DNA of 64,000 nt, from NCBI GenBank assembly GCA_027563935.2, contig JANVAS020000231.1:15270001-15334000 (forward strand), read 5' to 3'. Below the pieces are notes generated by a model. That model was given only the letters and a program-made list of their open reading frames with translations. It did no database searches and was not told where the DNA came from. This DNA comes from Costus lasius. Taxonomy: Eukaryota; Streptophyta; Magnoliopsida; Zingiberales; Costaceae. How positions within the stretch are numbered: the stretch's first letter is position 1; each line of letters starts with the position of its first letter. Both the position numbers and the translations under genes were made by a program. Below, in pieces: positions 1 through 11,591 of this stretch.

Positions 1-1425
1 ACTAAATACTTTCATACTTTAGTTTCTCAGGTTCTACTTAAGGGTTTCCATCGATCCAATACCTAATTTCCTACGATATCTTCATGTTTAATTCATTAAT
101 TCTTCCTAGATCAGAATATCAATAAGTCAATAAACTTCTAAGATTTAGAAATAAGAACAAAACTAATTTCTTACGATCAGTTCCTAAATCTCAATTTTAG
201 GGTTCCAAGTTTTGTAAGTCACTTTTTGGTTCATATCACAAAAACTCTAATACATGTTGACAATATGAAACTAGAAAGATTAAAGACGATCATCACTTAA
301 GTAGAATAATTATAATAAAAGTATCCTGACAAATTAAAGATCATCTAGTCATTATGAAATTAAGAGGATTACACCCCATGTCCTAAAAAGTGTTTAAGCT
401 AGTGGTAGAAGAATTACAAAAAGACATAGTTTAGAATGATCAAAAATCAAAGAGAAAGAGGAAATTTTACTAAACACAGGGCTATAATGAAAATTATAGC
501 CTGTAATTTGCTCCAGAACTCACGATGAACAGTGCGGCGACCCTTCTTTCATCGATGTCTCCTCCGATTGATCTCTTTTCGCTCTGAAACTTCTGGGTAT
601 GTTATCCTCTTCCAGGTGTAGCTTTTCCTCAAATTTCACCGCCGGTGGTGCTCTCTGTACACTTCGCGGCGGTGAACCCTAGGGCGGCGGTCAAGAACTC
701 AATTTCTCTCCGAATCGTGGATCACAATTGGGGCTTTTCATTTCATGATATTCTCCTCTTCCTATAGAGTATTCCCCTTCTTACGGTTCTTGAATTGGTG
801 GTCTAAATCATCCGCAATCATCTGCAAAAAAATTGGGCTACAGTAATACCGGGAAAATCGACTGTCTGGATCATAATCACGATCGTAATTTCCATTATGG
901 CAGTGCCGTAATATCTTATGTGAAGAAGTTAAAAAGAAACACGGATCGTAATGTAAACCACGGCAGTGTCGTATAAGTGTAAATCTTTTTGGAAAGAAAT
1001 TTTCAGAAATTACGGCCCATAATATTCATTATGGCAGTGTCGTATTCATCTCTAGACGATTTCGACTGAAATTACGGCAAGTCAAATAGATTACAGTAGT
1101 GTCATGGTTTATTCTGTAGGTTCAGTAAAACCACGATACCATAATATGTATTATGGCCCTGCCGTAATTTCGTCTGAAGCTCTGATTTGCGTGAAATTTG
1201 ACATGTAATCTTCTCTTGATGATGGGAATTTGTCCATGCACTTGAATTGCTTGAAAACGCCTTAAAATCCTGCATCTTTTACCTGAAAATGATCAAAAAC
1301 CATAAAAGGTGTAGATTCCGTAATATTTGATAAATAAGGCATAAAAATAAGCAAAATAGCTTGAATATGACACAAAAAAAATCTATCAAATAACACAAAA
1401 TATACTATGAATTTTTGTGTCATCA
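1..1425 (-). mobile_element. Partial LTR (copy a), Athila/Tat-like family
   Basis: On the minus strand this LTR begins with TGATGACAC at 1425 and runs off the left window edge. It aligns by eye with the other copies at 2735-4281, 4352-6284, 6285-7329 and 58485-60211. Shared landmarks are a block near 200 (GGGTTCCAAGTT), the ACAGCC/GGCTGT region near 490, a C-rich stretch near 590-700, and palindromic TACGGC/GCCGTA motifs at 880-1170. It has no coding capacity. Family placement rests on the tRNA-Asp primer sites beside copies b, c and e, so the lineage is an inference. Confidence 0.7.
880..1170. repeat. Palindrome array in LTR copy a
   Basis: Degenerate copies of a palindrome close to TACGGCAGTGCCGTA recur roughly every 60-70 bases (for example near 895, 960, 1030 and 1152). 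The arms can pair with each other around a 3-base centre. The same array occurs at matching positions in every other LTR copy of this family in the window. Confidence 0.75.
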
Positions 1426-1899
1426 CTAGTCGAGCTCCAAATTTCAACTTCGACCAAGTAATTTTGACTTAAAAGGAAAGGAAACTCAGAAGGAAGGGAA
1501 AGGAAAATGGAAAGAAAAGCAAGAAAATTTGCATTCTTGTGTTTATTTGGAGGGAAAGAAAGTTGAAAATATTATTATATATACCCCAACTTTTTATTTT
1601 TATAGTCTTATTATATAAATACCATAAAATACTCTTTAAAAATATAATTAATATTAATAAATAATAAAAAAAAATTATTAAATACTATAATATTACTTAA
1701 ATATTATAAGAATTAATTAATATTATTAATTAATTATTATTATTAAATACTATAAAATTAATATCTAATCACATATCAACAAATGAAATAGAATTTTAAC
1801 ACTAATCAAATATTTGTATGTTTATATATTAAAATAAATATAACTACATGTCCAAATAGTATTATATACTTTAGTATATAATGTGATTAGAAGGTAATT
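1426..1899. other. AT-rich DNA, no gene seen
   Basis: A purine-rich stretch at about 1470-1560 is followed by extremely AT-rich sequence made of TATTA/AATTA runs. I found no open frame, RNA gene or element end that I can support. Confidence 0.6.
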
Positions 1900-2319
1900 A
1901 CAAGTTAACAGTAGCAAGCCCACTATGCCTTATATACAATATAATGGTTTCTCCGACTCGCAAATGTGGGACTATACTCAAGGTATTACAATCTCCCCCA
2001 CTTAAGAGTTGACGTCCTCATCAAGCCCACATCCCTTAGTCAGCAGCATATGAGGTCAGCCCAATGGCGGCACCACCATCCTCGGTAGCCCTTCTCTATT
2101 GACCGCTCACCATGCTTAGGACTAAGTTTGGCTCTGATACCATTTATTACGTCCCGCTTAGTAAGTAAATTATTCATTAACTTGGTGAGCCAATTTGCTA
2201 CATGGTCCAATCTATTAAAATGCTTAAGCTCAACTTAACAATAGCAAGCTCACTAAGCCTTATATACTATATAATGATTTCTCCCACTTGCAATATAGGA
2301 CTAAACTCGAGGTATTACA
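1900..2319 (-). mobile_element. TRIM-like miniature LTR element
   Basis: On the minus strand a short LTR starts TGTAATACC at 2319 and ends near 2145. It is followed by a tRNA-iMet primer site (reverse complement of GGCTCTGATACCA, 2130-2142), about 150 bases of non-coding internal sequence, a purine tract (AAGTGGGGGAGAT) and a second LTR starting TGTAATACC at 1990. The two LTRs share the motif around TATATAAGGC. The second LTR matches only as far as about 1900, so the 3' end looks truncated. Terminal repeats, primer site and polypurine tract with no coding room are the definition of a TRIM. No target duplication was found. Confidence 0.7.
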
Positions 2320-2710
2320 GATCAACTATGAACTATATAACTAATTGACACATGAAATAAAAACATTCTCAATTACAACATTAACAAGTCTAATACAACA
2401 TCATAATATCACCACAAGTGCATCAAATCAACTATATTAACAAGACTATAAGTCAATAAGATTAACACATCCAAAACACAACAACATCATAATATCACCA
2501 CAATTGCATCACATCTAAGAAAATGATACAACACTAATAAGAAAGCTAGTAGTGTATCACATTTACCTACATTAACAAGTCTACAACATCCTAATAGATC
2601 AAATACATCACATTCAAAACACACCAATCAACAAGGGCTGATCAAAAACACAACAAAAAGCCATTACTTATTGTTGTATCCCAAGTTGTTTGGCGTGTAC
2701 CTAGGACTAA
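2320..2710. other. Unassigned DNA next to LTR copy b
   Basis: No gene is seen. A loose repeat of a block around CATCATAATATCACCACAA occurs twice (near 2398 and 2486). The right end, just before the primer site at 2711-2728, probably belongs to the internal region of the element that owns LTR copy b. Confidence 0.45.
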
Positions 2711-2728
2711 TCCCCGGCAACGGCGCCA
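2711..2728 (-). other. tRNA-Asp primer-binding site
   Basis: The minus strand reads TGGCGCCGTTGCCGGGGA, the form expected for priming by plant tRNA-Asp and typical of Athila/Tat-type Ty3/gypsy elements. It lies a few bases past the end of LTR copy b, which fixes the orientation of that LTR as minus. Confidence 0.75.
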
Positions 2729-2734
2729 AAAACT

Positions 2735-4281
2735 TGTTGTGTCCACAAGTGCACGGATACTCGAAGTAATAAAGAAAGATATCGAACCACAGAGACCTTA
2801 TTGTTAAGTACCAAATAGTTATATTCTTACTAGCTAAGCAACCAAATAATAGTAAAGCAATGATGGAAAACAGACGAAATCAGATAATCAGAGAGAAACA
2901 TTGGGACTAGGGTTTCATCCCCTTAATTCTAATGACTAGATTTAAATAAAAGGTCATCAGACTAATTTTATCATGATAAAGACTTAATTTACTTTATAAA
3001 GGGATCATCTCACTTTTGTGTAGACAATCATGCAGGGACTAATCCTCGCTTTCGCCTAAGATCTATCCCAACGCTAAAGATAAGTAAATCATCAATTAAA
3101 GAACTCGAGATCACTTTTGTGCATCCGAATTCTAAGTTGATTGTCTCAAGTGGAATCTCAAGGATCACTTTCGTGCATCCGAGACTCAACACAAGTTCTA
3201 CTTATGGTTCTCCAACGTCCCGATCCTCAATTTCGTGCAAGATCTCCACGTTTGACAACTCAACTCTACCCTAGTTTCAAATTATCATCATGGCAATAAG
3301 ATCACTAAAATCAAATAATTAAGAACTAACCTAAGAAAGTTCCTAACATGCAATTCTAGGGTTCCAAGTTCTCAAGCAAGTCATCTTTCGGTCCTTATTG
3401 CGAGAACTCTAAAACATGAATAATAATATCAATCAATGGAGAATCAAAGACAAACAATCACATAAGTAGAATCATCATAATAAAACTATTCTAACGAAAA
3501 TAAGAGTTATCTAATCATTAAGAAATCAAAGTGATTACACCCATGTCCCAAAATAACATTAAGCTAGCATGGAAAGAGAAATACAATAAGTCATAGTATC
3601 AATGTGTTCAAAAATTAAAGAAGAAGAAGAAACAACGTTACAACACGGCTGTAATAGAAATTACAGCCGTAATTTGCCTCCAAAACACGCTATGAATAGT
3701 GTCGTGCCCCTTCTTTCATTGATTCCTCCTTTGATTGAACTCCTTTTCCTCTAAAACTTCTAAGTATTGTTTCCTCCTCTAGGCGAAGCTTCTGCGTGAA
3801 AATCACGGCCTGAGGTGGCCTCCACGCCTCTCGGCGCAAAGCCAAACCCTAAGCGCCTTTCTGTCAATTGCTCTCTCAATACTAGATAAAAATTGGTACT
3901 TTCACATCGTGTCTCTTCTCCTCATAAAGATGAGTCTGCAGCATCTTTCGGATCTCAATTTTGAGGTCTGGATCAAAAGATATGGTCCGCGCAAGTTTCG
4001 GGCCCGTAAAAATTACGTTTTTGAATGGAAATTACGGCAGTGCCGTATTTTGGTTCTGTGAACCCTATGTCAAAATTATGGCTTGTAAAAGTTATTGTGG
4101 CAGTGTCATAAAATCTGACGAGTTCTCTAGTCTGAAATCTCTGATAAATACGGCACCGTGAAATAGTTTACGGCCGTGCCGTAAAATCAGCAAAAGTCTC
4201 CGGTTTGAAACGCTCCAAAATATGGTTTGTATAATTCTTTACGGTGGTGCCGTAAAATCAGGAAAATCTTCTGTTCGGAAT
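2735..4281 (-). mobile_element. LTR copy b, 3' part, Athila/Tat-like
   Basis: This is the end portion of an LTR (minus strand), finishing in CAACA at 2735 beside an intact tRNA-Asp primer site. At 4281 it breaks off inside the palindrome region and abuts the internal stub of LTR copy c. Its part from about 3583 to 4281 is repeated, at about 95% identity by eye, at 6285-6988 in copy d. A repeated motif CACTTTCGTGCA-like occurs several times near 3010-3240. No coding sequence is present. Confidence 0.7.
4020..4275. repeat. Palindrome array in LTR copy b
   Basis: Four to five degenerate palindromes (near 4030, 4085, 4170 and 4240) are spaced about 60-80 bases apart. The best match, at about 4032, is TACGGCAGTGCCGTA. 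Between them runs a recurring spacer containing CTGAAATCTCTG- or TTTGAAACGCTCC-like sequence. Confidence 0.75.
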
Positions 4282-4351
4282 AATCCTTGGACTAATCCAA
4301 GTCTGGCACGCATGTACCTTGGACTAATCCTTGGTAACGGCACTAAAAACT
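4282..4351 (-). other. Primer-site stub after LTR copy c
   Basis: The minus strand reads from the end of LTR copy c into a degenerate tRNA-Asp primer site (AGTGCCGTTACCAAGGA), then about 45 bases of internal sequence before breaking into LTR copy b. The 14-mer CCTTGGACTAATCC occurs twice as a direct repeat (about 4285 and 4318). The same stub, stopping at nearly the same place, follows LTR copy e at 58433-58484. Confidence 0.55.
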
Positions 4352-6284
4352 TGTTGATAGGCTTCCGCAAGTGCACGGAACTATCGAAGTAATAAAGAAA
4401 AGTATCGAATCCACAGGGACCGTATTGTTAATTACCAAATAATCATTTTCTCGCTAGCTAAGTAAACCGAATTTTACAGAAGTAACTATGTAAAGAATAT
4501 GCTAAAGAGATAATTAGAGAGATAAACATGAGACTAGGGTTTCATCCTCCTTGATTCTAATGATAAGATATAAATAAAAAGGGTCGTTAATCAAATCTTG
4601 TTATGATAAAGACCTAATTTACTTGATAAAGGTATTGTCTCACTTTCGTGCAGATAATCATGCAGATAACCGATCCTCACTTTGGTGCAAGTTCTATTTT
4701 CAATGCTAAAGGTAAGTAAATCATCAATCAAATATTACAGGGATCACTTTCGTGCATCCGAATTCTAGGTTGATAATCTCTAGTGGAGTCTCAAGGATCA
4801 CTTTCGTGCATCCGGATTCTACACTAGTTTTACTCATGGAACTCCAACGTTCCGATCCTCACTTTCGTGCAAGATCTCCACGTTTGACAAATAGACTCGA
4901 TCTATAGATACATATTATAATCATGGCAATAATTCTACTAGAACAGATCAAATAGGATCTACCTAAAGAAGGGTTCCTAATATGCAATTCTAGGGTTCCA
5001 AGCTCTCAAGCAAATCACCTTTCAGTCTCATTGCGAAAACTCTAAGAACATAATTAATAACATGCAATTATAGAGAATCTAAGCACAATTTATCACAAGA
5101 GTAAAATTATCACAACAAAGATTATCATGACGAAAGAAAAGAGTTATCTAATCATTAAAAATCAAAGGGATTAAACCCTATGTCCCAAAATAGTATTAAG
5201 CTTGCATGGAGAAGAAAAATACAATAATCCATAAATTCAGAAGATCAAAAATCAACTAGAAAAGAGGTTTTAGAAAATACAGCACGGCTGTGAAATATTA
5301 TTTCACAGCCGTATTTTGCAAGCAGAACTCGATGAACAGTGCTGTCACCACCGATTTCATCGATTTATCCTCCAATTGAACTCCTTTTCCTCTACAACTT
5401 CTGGGCTGTTGTCTTCTCCTCCAGGCGAAGCTTCTGCGTGAAAATCAAGGCCTGAGGCTCTACGCCTCTCGGCGTGAGAACAAACTCTAGCCGCCTCTCT
5501 GGTGATTTCTCCCTAGATACGTGATAAAAGTTCTCTTTTCCACTTCGTACGCCTTCTCCTCTTAAAGACGAAGCCATAGCAACTTTCAGATCTAAATTTG
5601 GAGCTCTGGATCAAATGTTATGGCCTTCGCAAGTTTCAGGCCGAAAAACTCGCGTTTTGACTGGAAATTACGGCGGTGTAATATGTTATGGCGGTGCCGT
5701 AAAATCGGTTGAAGCTTCTGATCTGATGTCGTCTGGGAATTACTGCACCGTAATATGGTTTACGGCCAGTGCCGTAAAATCGGCTGAACTCTCTGTTCGT
5801 AAACGAGTGGAAAATACAGCCCGTGAAATCCCTTACGGTAGTGCCGTAAAATCTGGTGAACTCTCTGGTCTGAAGCGCTGGAAAATACGGCCGTGTAAAT
5901 TCTTATGGCAGTGCCGTAAAATCCGAAAATCTTTCTGTTTGAAAAATCACCAAAATACGGTCGTGTTCTTGATAATACGGTAGCTGTAAAAATACGGTAC
6001 CGTAAAATGGCTTACGGCACTGCCGTATTTTGGTTCTTTGCCTCGATTTGCGTGAAAATTCTTGTGTTACCTTCTCTTGATGATGGTAATTCTTCCATGT
6101 CTTTTATTTTACTTAAAAATGCCTAAAATAGTGCCTTTTTGCCTGAAAATCATGAAAAAGCAAAATAGGAGTAGACTTTGCAATATTTGATAAATTCAGC
6201 ATAAAAACAAGCAAAAGATCTTCAATTTAGCATGAAAAGGTATCTAAAATGATACAAAATATACTACATATTTTGGTGTCATCA
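4352..6284 (-). mobile_element. LTR copy c, complete, Athila/Tat-like
   Basis: This is a complete LTR of about 1.93 kb on the minus strand, from TGATGACACC at 6284 to CAACA at 4352. It sits between two pieces (b and d) of related LTRs. It carries the longest palindrome array in the window (5660-6035). It has no protein-coding potential that I recognise; small open frames inside it cross the repeats. Copy e at 58485-60211 is about 200 bases shorter, mainly because of fewer palindrome repeats. Confidence 0.75.
5660..6035. repeat. Palindrome minisatellite in LTR copy c
   Basis: At least five units of roughly 70 bases each hold a TACGGC...GCCGTA palindrome (near 5690, 5762, 5835, 5910 and 6013) preceded by a second half-site of the form TACGGCCGTG. 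The spacer between them contains variants of GAACTCTCTGGTCTGAA. Unit number differs between LTR copies, as expected of a minisatellite. Confidence 0.8.
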
Positions 6285-7329
6285 GAAATACAATAAGCCA
6301 TAGTATCAAAGTGTTCAGAAATTAAAGAAGAAGAAGAAACAACGTTACAACACGGCTGTAATAGAAATTACAGCCGTAATTTGCCTCCAAAACACGCTGT
6401 GAACAGTGTCGCGCCCCTTCTTTCATCGATTCCTCCTCCGATTGAACTCCTTTTCCTCTAAAACTTCAGGGTTATCGTCTCCTCCTCCAGACGAAGCTTC
6501 TGCATGAAAATCACGGCCTGAGGTGGCCTCCATGCCTCTCGGCGCAAAGCCAAACCCTAAGCCTCTTTCTATCAATTTCTCTCTCAATGCTAGATACAAA
6601 TTGGTACTTTCACTTCTTGTGTCTTCTCCTCTTAAAGACGAGTCCGTAACATCTTTCGGATCTCAATTTAGAGGTCTGGATCAAAAGATATGGTCGGCGC
6701 AAGTTTCGGGCCCATAAAAATCATGTTTTTGAATGGAAATTACGGCAGTGCCGTATTCTGGTTCTGTGAACCCTGTGTCAAAATTATGGCTTGTAAAAGT
6801 TATTGTGGCAGTGCCATAAAATCTGACGAATTCTCTAGTCTGAAATCTCTGATAAATACGGCACCGTGAAATAGTTTACAGCCATGCCGTAAAATCAGCA
6901 AAAGTCTCTGGTTTGAAACGCTCCAAAATATGGTTTGTATAATTCTTTACGGTGGTGCCGTAAAATCAGGAAAATCTTCTGTTCGGAATTTCTCCAAATT
7001 ACGATAGTGGCTCGATATTACGGTATCGTACGAAAATACGGTACCGTAATATAAATTACGGCACTACCGTATTTTGGGAAGTTACTCCGTTTTGCGTAAA
7101 ATTTGTCGGGTGATCTTCTCTTGATGATGGTAACTCTTCTATGTCTTCGATTTTGCTTGAAAACGTCTCAAAATAGTGCCTTTTTACCTGAAAATCATGA
7201 AAAACCAAAATAGAAGTAGATTTTGCAATATTTAATGAATTCAGCATATAAACAAATAAAAGATCCTCAATTTAGCATGAAAAGATATCTAAAATGATAC
7301 AAAATATACTATATATTTTGGTGTCATCA
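6285..7329 (-). mobile_element. LTR copy d, 5' part, Athila/Tat-like
   Basis: This is the start portion of an LTR on the minus strand, beginning TGATGACACC at 7329 and cut at 6285 by the start of LTR copy c. Its cut end repeats sequence also present in copy b. Palindromes occur near 6742, 6805, 6880, 6947 and 7050. The start of this LTR lies exactly at the end of the Harbinger ORF1 reading frame. Confidence 0.7.
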
Positions 7330-8423
7330 CTTATCACTCATATCTAATAGTTCATTGAGTACTGATAAATGAGCACATTCAGGTGCGGCAAAAAAAAGTC
7401 TAGACTTTTCTTTGTTGCTCCCCAAAATTACATAAGCACGAACTAATCGATGATTTGGCACTCCAATCCTTTATAACTCTTCATATATCTTTTGTAGCTC
7501 TTTCTCTTTCTCCATCTCCTTCTCTTTCTCTTTCGCTTTCTCCTTCTTCTCCATTATCTTTCTCTTTTGCTTTCTTCTTCTCCTCTATTTCATTTTTCTC
7601 TTTCTCTTTCTCTTCATTTTCATAATCTTGTTGTTGAACCAAATGCTTAAAACAATTCACAAGTTTAGAAAGCTGTTGATTTGTATTTTCTCTGGATTCA
7701 TACGTTTCAAGTAATGCTACATAATTTTTCTTTCTCTTACAACTCTTAGAAGATGTGGAATCACCCATGGTATACCATGTGAGCTTGATTCATCATTATC
7801 GCCATCCCCTATGTCATGTAAGTCAAAAGCTATATGCTTGTTGAGGTCTTCACTTTCTTTTCCCCATGTTTGAATAAACTCACCACAAGTGTTTGACATG
7901 TTACCCATGGTTCTATCTTTTGAAAAAATATCTCCTAACTTATCATAATTACTCATAGGGGTAGCTCTCCATCTCTCGAAATTGGGATTAGCCTGTACAA
8001 ATAGTGAATATGTATAAAATAAAGTGAAACATAAATGCTCAAAACACAAAAAATAAATGAATAAACTGAAAGTTAATATACCTTTATAAAATCTTCCCAC
8101 ACCTGTTCTTCAGCTTGAAACATTTTTATTTAACTATTCCAATTTATACCACTCTTATTCTTTTATAGCTCATGATAGATACTAAAAGTATTTTTGAGCG
8201 TTTTGATCCGATTTTTTAAGTGGTGTTTCGTTAAAATAATTCCCAACTATTGTTCAATAATTGCCTGCATATTTTTGTATGTTGCCGATGTAAATGTACC
8301 ATCAATCCTGAATACTCTTGTTTGTTGTTCTAAAATTGCATCAATAAATACAATGTTCATCTCCTCTATCCATTTGATGTTCTCTTTCCTTGAAGTTTTT
8401 GCTTCCTTACCTTTTTTGCTCAT
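7327..8423 (-). pseudogene. Harbinger ORF1, Myb/SANT-like protein, broken
   Basis: This is the DNA-binding partner protein of a plant PIF/Harbinger transposon. Reading starts at the ATG at 8421-8423 with a basic stretch, then the Myb/SANT-like signature (WIEEMNIVFIDAILEQQ, then RIDGTFTSATYKNMQAIIEQ). An in-frame TAG at about 8248-8250 breaks the domain; the frame then continues with a basic LKNRIKTLKN segment. A probable intron (donor near 8062, acceptor near 7994) separates EEQVWEDFIK from the next exon, which carries RWRATPMSNYDKL (about 7930-7980). A frame change near 7720-7770 leads to a very charged, coiled-coil-like E/K/R region (7490-7640). The C-terminal motif GVPNHRLVRAYVILG lies near 7430-7475. 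The final TGA is supplied by the first bases of LTR copy d. Its neighbour ORF2 is on the same strand, the usual PIF/Harbinger pairing. It is certainly non-functional. Confidence 0.75.
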
Positions 8424-8504
8424 ATTACGTCAAAGTAAAAAAATAGGAGACTATGAGAACAAATATGCTAATGAGTTAATGTACAAAAGGGAATCAGTAT
8501 ACAT

Positions 8505-8725
8505 GTCAAACACATATCTCAAGCATAGTAATGATAAAAATGTCAAACATAATAGTTGAATAAAAAACCGACTTCAAAACATGTTAACACAAATGTCAAA
8601 CTACATATCTCTAACATAGTAATGATAAAAATGTCAAACATAATAGCTGATTGAAAAAGTGACCTCAAAAGATGTTAACACAAATGTCAAACTACATATC
8701 ACAAACATAGTAAATGTCAAACAAC
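8505..8725. repeat. Tandem repeat, about 91-bp unit
   Basis: About 2.4 copies of a unit begin GTCAAAC near 8505, 8595 and 8686 and contain CATAGTAATGATAAAAATG. The array fills the gap between Harbinger ORF1 and ORF2. No promoter can be assigned from sequence alone. Confidence 0.7.
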
Positions 8726-8732
8726 ATTGCAA

Positions 8733-10011
8733 TTACAAAATATAATTAGTCCACATTAAGGATGCCATAGAGTCTTGGAGTTCAATCCCTTTTTGAGCTT
8801 CTTCATCTAATCTTTTTGATCCAACAACATTTTGGCTCATTGTATTTGTCAATTCTGCATCAACTTTAGCAAGTATGCTTTCATCAAGATCAACACCCAT
8901 TAAATAGTTGTGTAAAACACAACAAGCAAGAATAATTTGTATATGTGTCTTAATTGGATAATGGGGTTCTATGCCACTTGTTATGATAGGAAATCTTTTT
9001 TTCAATACACCAAAAGCTCGTTCAATAACATTACGAGCAGAAGCATGTCGGTGATTGAAAAGTTCCTTTGCATTTTATGGATTGTATTTTGAGTATTCTT
9101 TCAGGTGATAACGGACTCCTCTATATGGTGTGATGAGAAAACTTTTAATCTCAAATCCAGCATCACCTAAATAGTATTTTCCAACGACAGTAAAAGGTAC
9201 TTTAATAAGAACTATTAAAGGTAATTCTTATTGAATAAAAACCATAAAATTTACCTTTTGGAATTTTTAAACGGTCGGATGCGGTCCCTTCCCAACTAGG
9301 GAGGACATATGTAAATTTTAAGTCGAATGTACATATGGCCAAAATATTTGTTGTTGGCCAATCCTTTCTCCCTCTATACCTAGGTGCATCCTTACGAGGC
9401 ATTCTTACACGAACATGTGTCCCATCAATAGCTCCTATACAATTCTGTATTTTTATATAACTCATTAAACTATTAAAACAGACAAATTATACTAATGTAC
9501 TAATAGTCACATACTTTGAAATAAGGATAGAATCTATCATTATCGCATAGTCGAGGACTCTCCACTGAACCATCGGGTTGTTTGATAAATTGATCATGTA
9601 AACGTATAATTACTCTCAATACCTCATGAAAATGATAACTAACACTTCCCATATACAATGAAAGAAAAAAAAGCAAAGTGCTCAATTCTTGACATTGTGG
9701 GCAATCAAATAAAGAAACCTTTCAACTTTCTCCTCTACAGTAGAATTTTTGGTGTCTTGAATAAGGTTTTTACCTCGTACAATCTCACATAAACATAAAA
9801 AGGCTTCCTTGTGCATTCTTAAAATATTATAACATATTTGATATGAACTAGTTAAATTTCTTAATAGTTCAGATCTCATGTTATCCTTGTAATCATAACT
9901 ATTCCCTAGTGGCTTATCCACATATGATGAGCTTAATAGAAGGCGAGGTTGATGAAGTCGTGCAACACAAACTCTGCCACACATGCTTCTAGAAAACATA
10001 GAATTCGACAT
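8733..10011 (-). pseudogene. PIF/Harbinger DDE transposase (ORF2), broken
   Basis: This is a HARBI1/ALP1-like nuclease of the DDE_4 superfamily, which cuts and moves the element. The N-terminal part runs from about 10011 (RSELLRNLTSSYQICYNILR) to a frame break near 9682. The frame resumes with VSYHFHEVLRVIIRLHDQF and FYPYFK. A 70-bp intron fits at 9445-9514 (donor GTATGT, acceptor CAG). The next exon has the first catalytic Asp in CIGAIDGTHV and then APRYRGRKDWPT. A small deletion removes residues after EGTASD, followed by further frame breaks. The second catalytic Asp is in LGDAGF (about 9155-9174) and the catalytic Glu in NVIERAFGVL (about 9009-9038). An in-frame TAA lies near 9075-9085. 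The C-terminus has IILACCVLHNYLMGVD. All three catalytic residues survive but not in one frame. No terminal inverted repeats or TWA target duplication were located. Confidence 0.85.
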
Positions 10012-11591
10012 TTACACTTTCAAACAATTCTCATATCTTCATTATTTGTTAGAGCTATTACAATGAAGATTCTATAAAAAAAATAAAAATATTATCATGA
10101 ATAAGTAAACAAAATCAAGAAAGGCTGATAAAAGATTCTTTCTTTAAAATGTGTTGTTTATGTGTCAACTTGGCAATATTGTTAAAAATGCCCTCTATAT
10201 TAAATAATTCTTCAAGCTAGATTAAGTCAACTTATCTATATGCACTAAAATATCACAATGTATGTAAATGACAAGCAAAAATACAAGTCTTATAACAATG
10301 TATGTAAAGAACGGTAAGTACGAAAAGATACATTTTACCATGGAGTACATGGAATATAATATTACCTATTTCTCCAAAAGCATAAAGAAAAAAATGATGG
10401 TGATGAATACCCATAGATGCAACAACTTCGGACTAATCATAGCAAGTTGATATTCTATTTTTGCATGGCGTGATCATTATATGACCAATCTATATAATAT
10501 ATGGAAATGGCGTGTCATGGAGTTTGGTCGTTTGTGATATATTATGTGCTTAAACATGTTTAGTTTATCCCAAATAAATGTAGTTTGGTTGTTTGTTTCT
10601 AGCCAACAACTTGGCAATAAATGTAGTGGCTATCAAGATCATACGCCGTGCACAGACCCCAAGGTATACATAGCTTCTGCTTATTATGAATGATGTGCAA
10701 TATGAGATGCAAGAACATGAACAAATGTATGAATAAGCGTGGGCTGTCATGAGTTCTTTATTTATGAGTATTCACTGGTGAATTAGTGCGATGTATACCA
10801 AATCTTCCATAATGAAATAGTTGCATTGCATTAGATCAACATATCATATAATTTCTAAGAGAAACTAAAAACTGAGTTTATTTTTTTTTTATAATTAGAT
10901 CGAGTCATCAATCCACCCTAATATCCCAATTTAAATTTTCTAAGAGAACTAAACCTGAACTATTTTTTTAAAAAATACGTAATGTATAAATCAATTGGGA
11001 TAATTGATGTTATTAATACACCTAAGCAACTCTTCAGCTCTACTATCATCTCTGTTTAGAAGAACATGTATCCTGGAAAAAAATTACAATAGCCTCTACC
11101 AAACAAAACTGCTTCGAACATTTGGAGGGTTAAACATCATATCATATACAATCCAAATGAATTCATTGGAAAAATGTGGTATTTTGAGAAAGGACAAAAT
11201 TCAAGCAAAGAGAAACGAAATCAATTGAATGGGGGCATAATGCAAACGAAATGAACGACAAAGAATTAGAAATATCAAACAAAAAAAACCATTCTATAAT
11301 CCAACATGAAGAAGTCCAAAAGCATTCCCATTAGCCTAAGGAATCGGAGGGTAGAGCTATTATCCTTTCCACTAACAATCCACAAATCATGTGCATACTA
11401 GTGCATGAAAGGGTTACAGTTCCTATAGGTTATCTTGCTAAAATCAGTAAATTTTGCAATGATCTAGTAATAACTTTGCAATGATAATAAGAGCCCTACA
11501 AGTAATACAAGAAAGAACCTTAGTTTGAATCATGAAAGTTCTTGTACCTCACAAGTTTAAATTCCACACATCAGATCCAAGCCGAATAATC
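10012..11591. other. No gene recognised
   Basis: AT-rich DNA with many stops in all frames. The left part may hold the lost 5' end of the Harbinger element. A block of about 40 bases near 10696-10738 (GAGATGCAAGAACATGAAC and following) recurs near 12897-12935. I see no RNA gene or other element end. Confidence 0.5.

Noticed and set aside
4020..7080. Regularly spaced palindromic repeats resembling a CRISPR array
   Set aside because: The repeats are degenerate, the spacers are themselves repeated, they sit in plant LTRs and no cas gene is present.
7490..7640. Charged E/K/R-rich stretch as a separate gene
   Set aside because: It is the low-complexity part of Harbinger ORF1, in the same strand and position as in that protein family.
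8194..8559. 121-codon open frame on the plus strand
   Set aside because: It is the reverse strand of the Myb/SANT-like exon of Harbinger ORF1.
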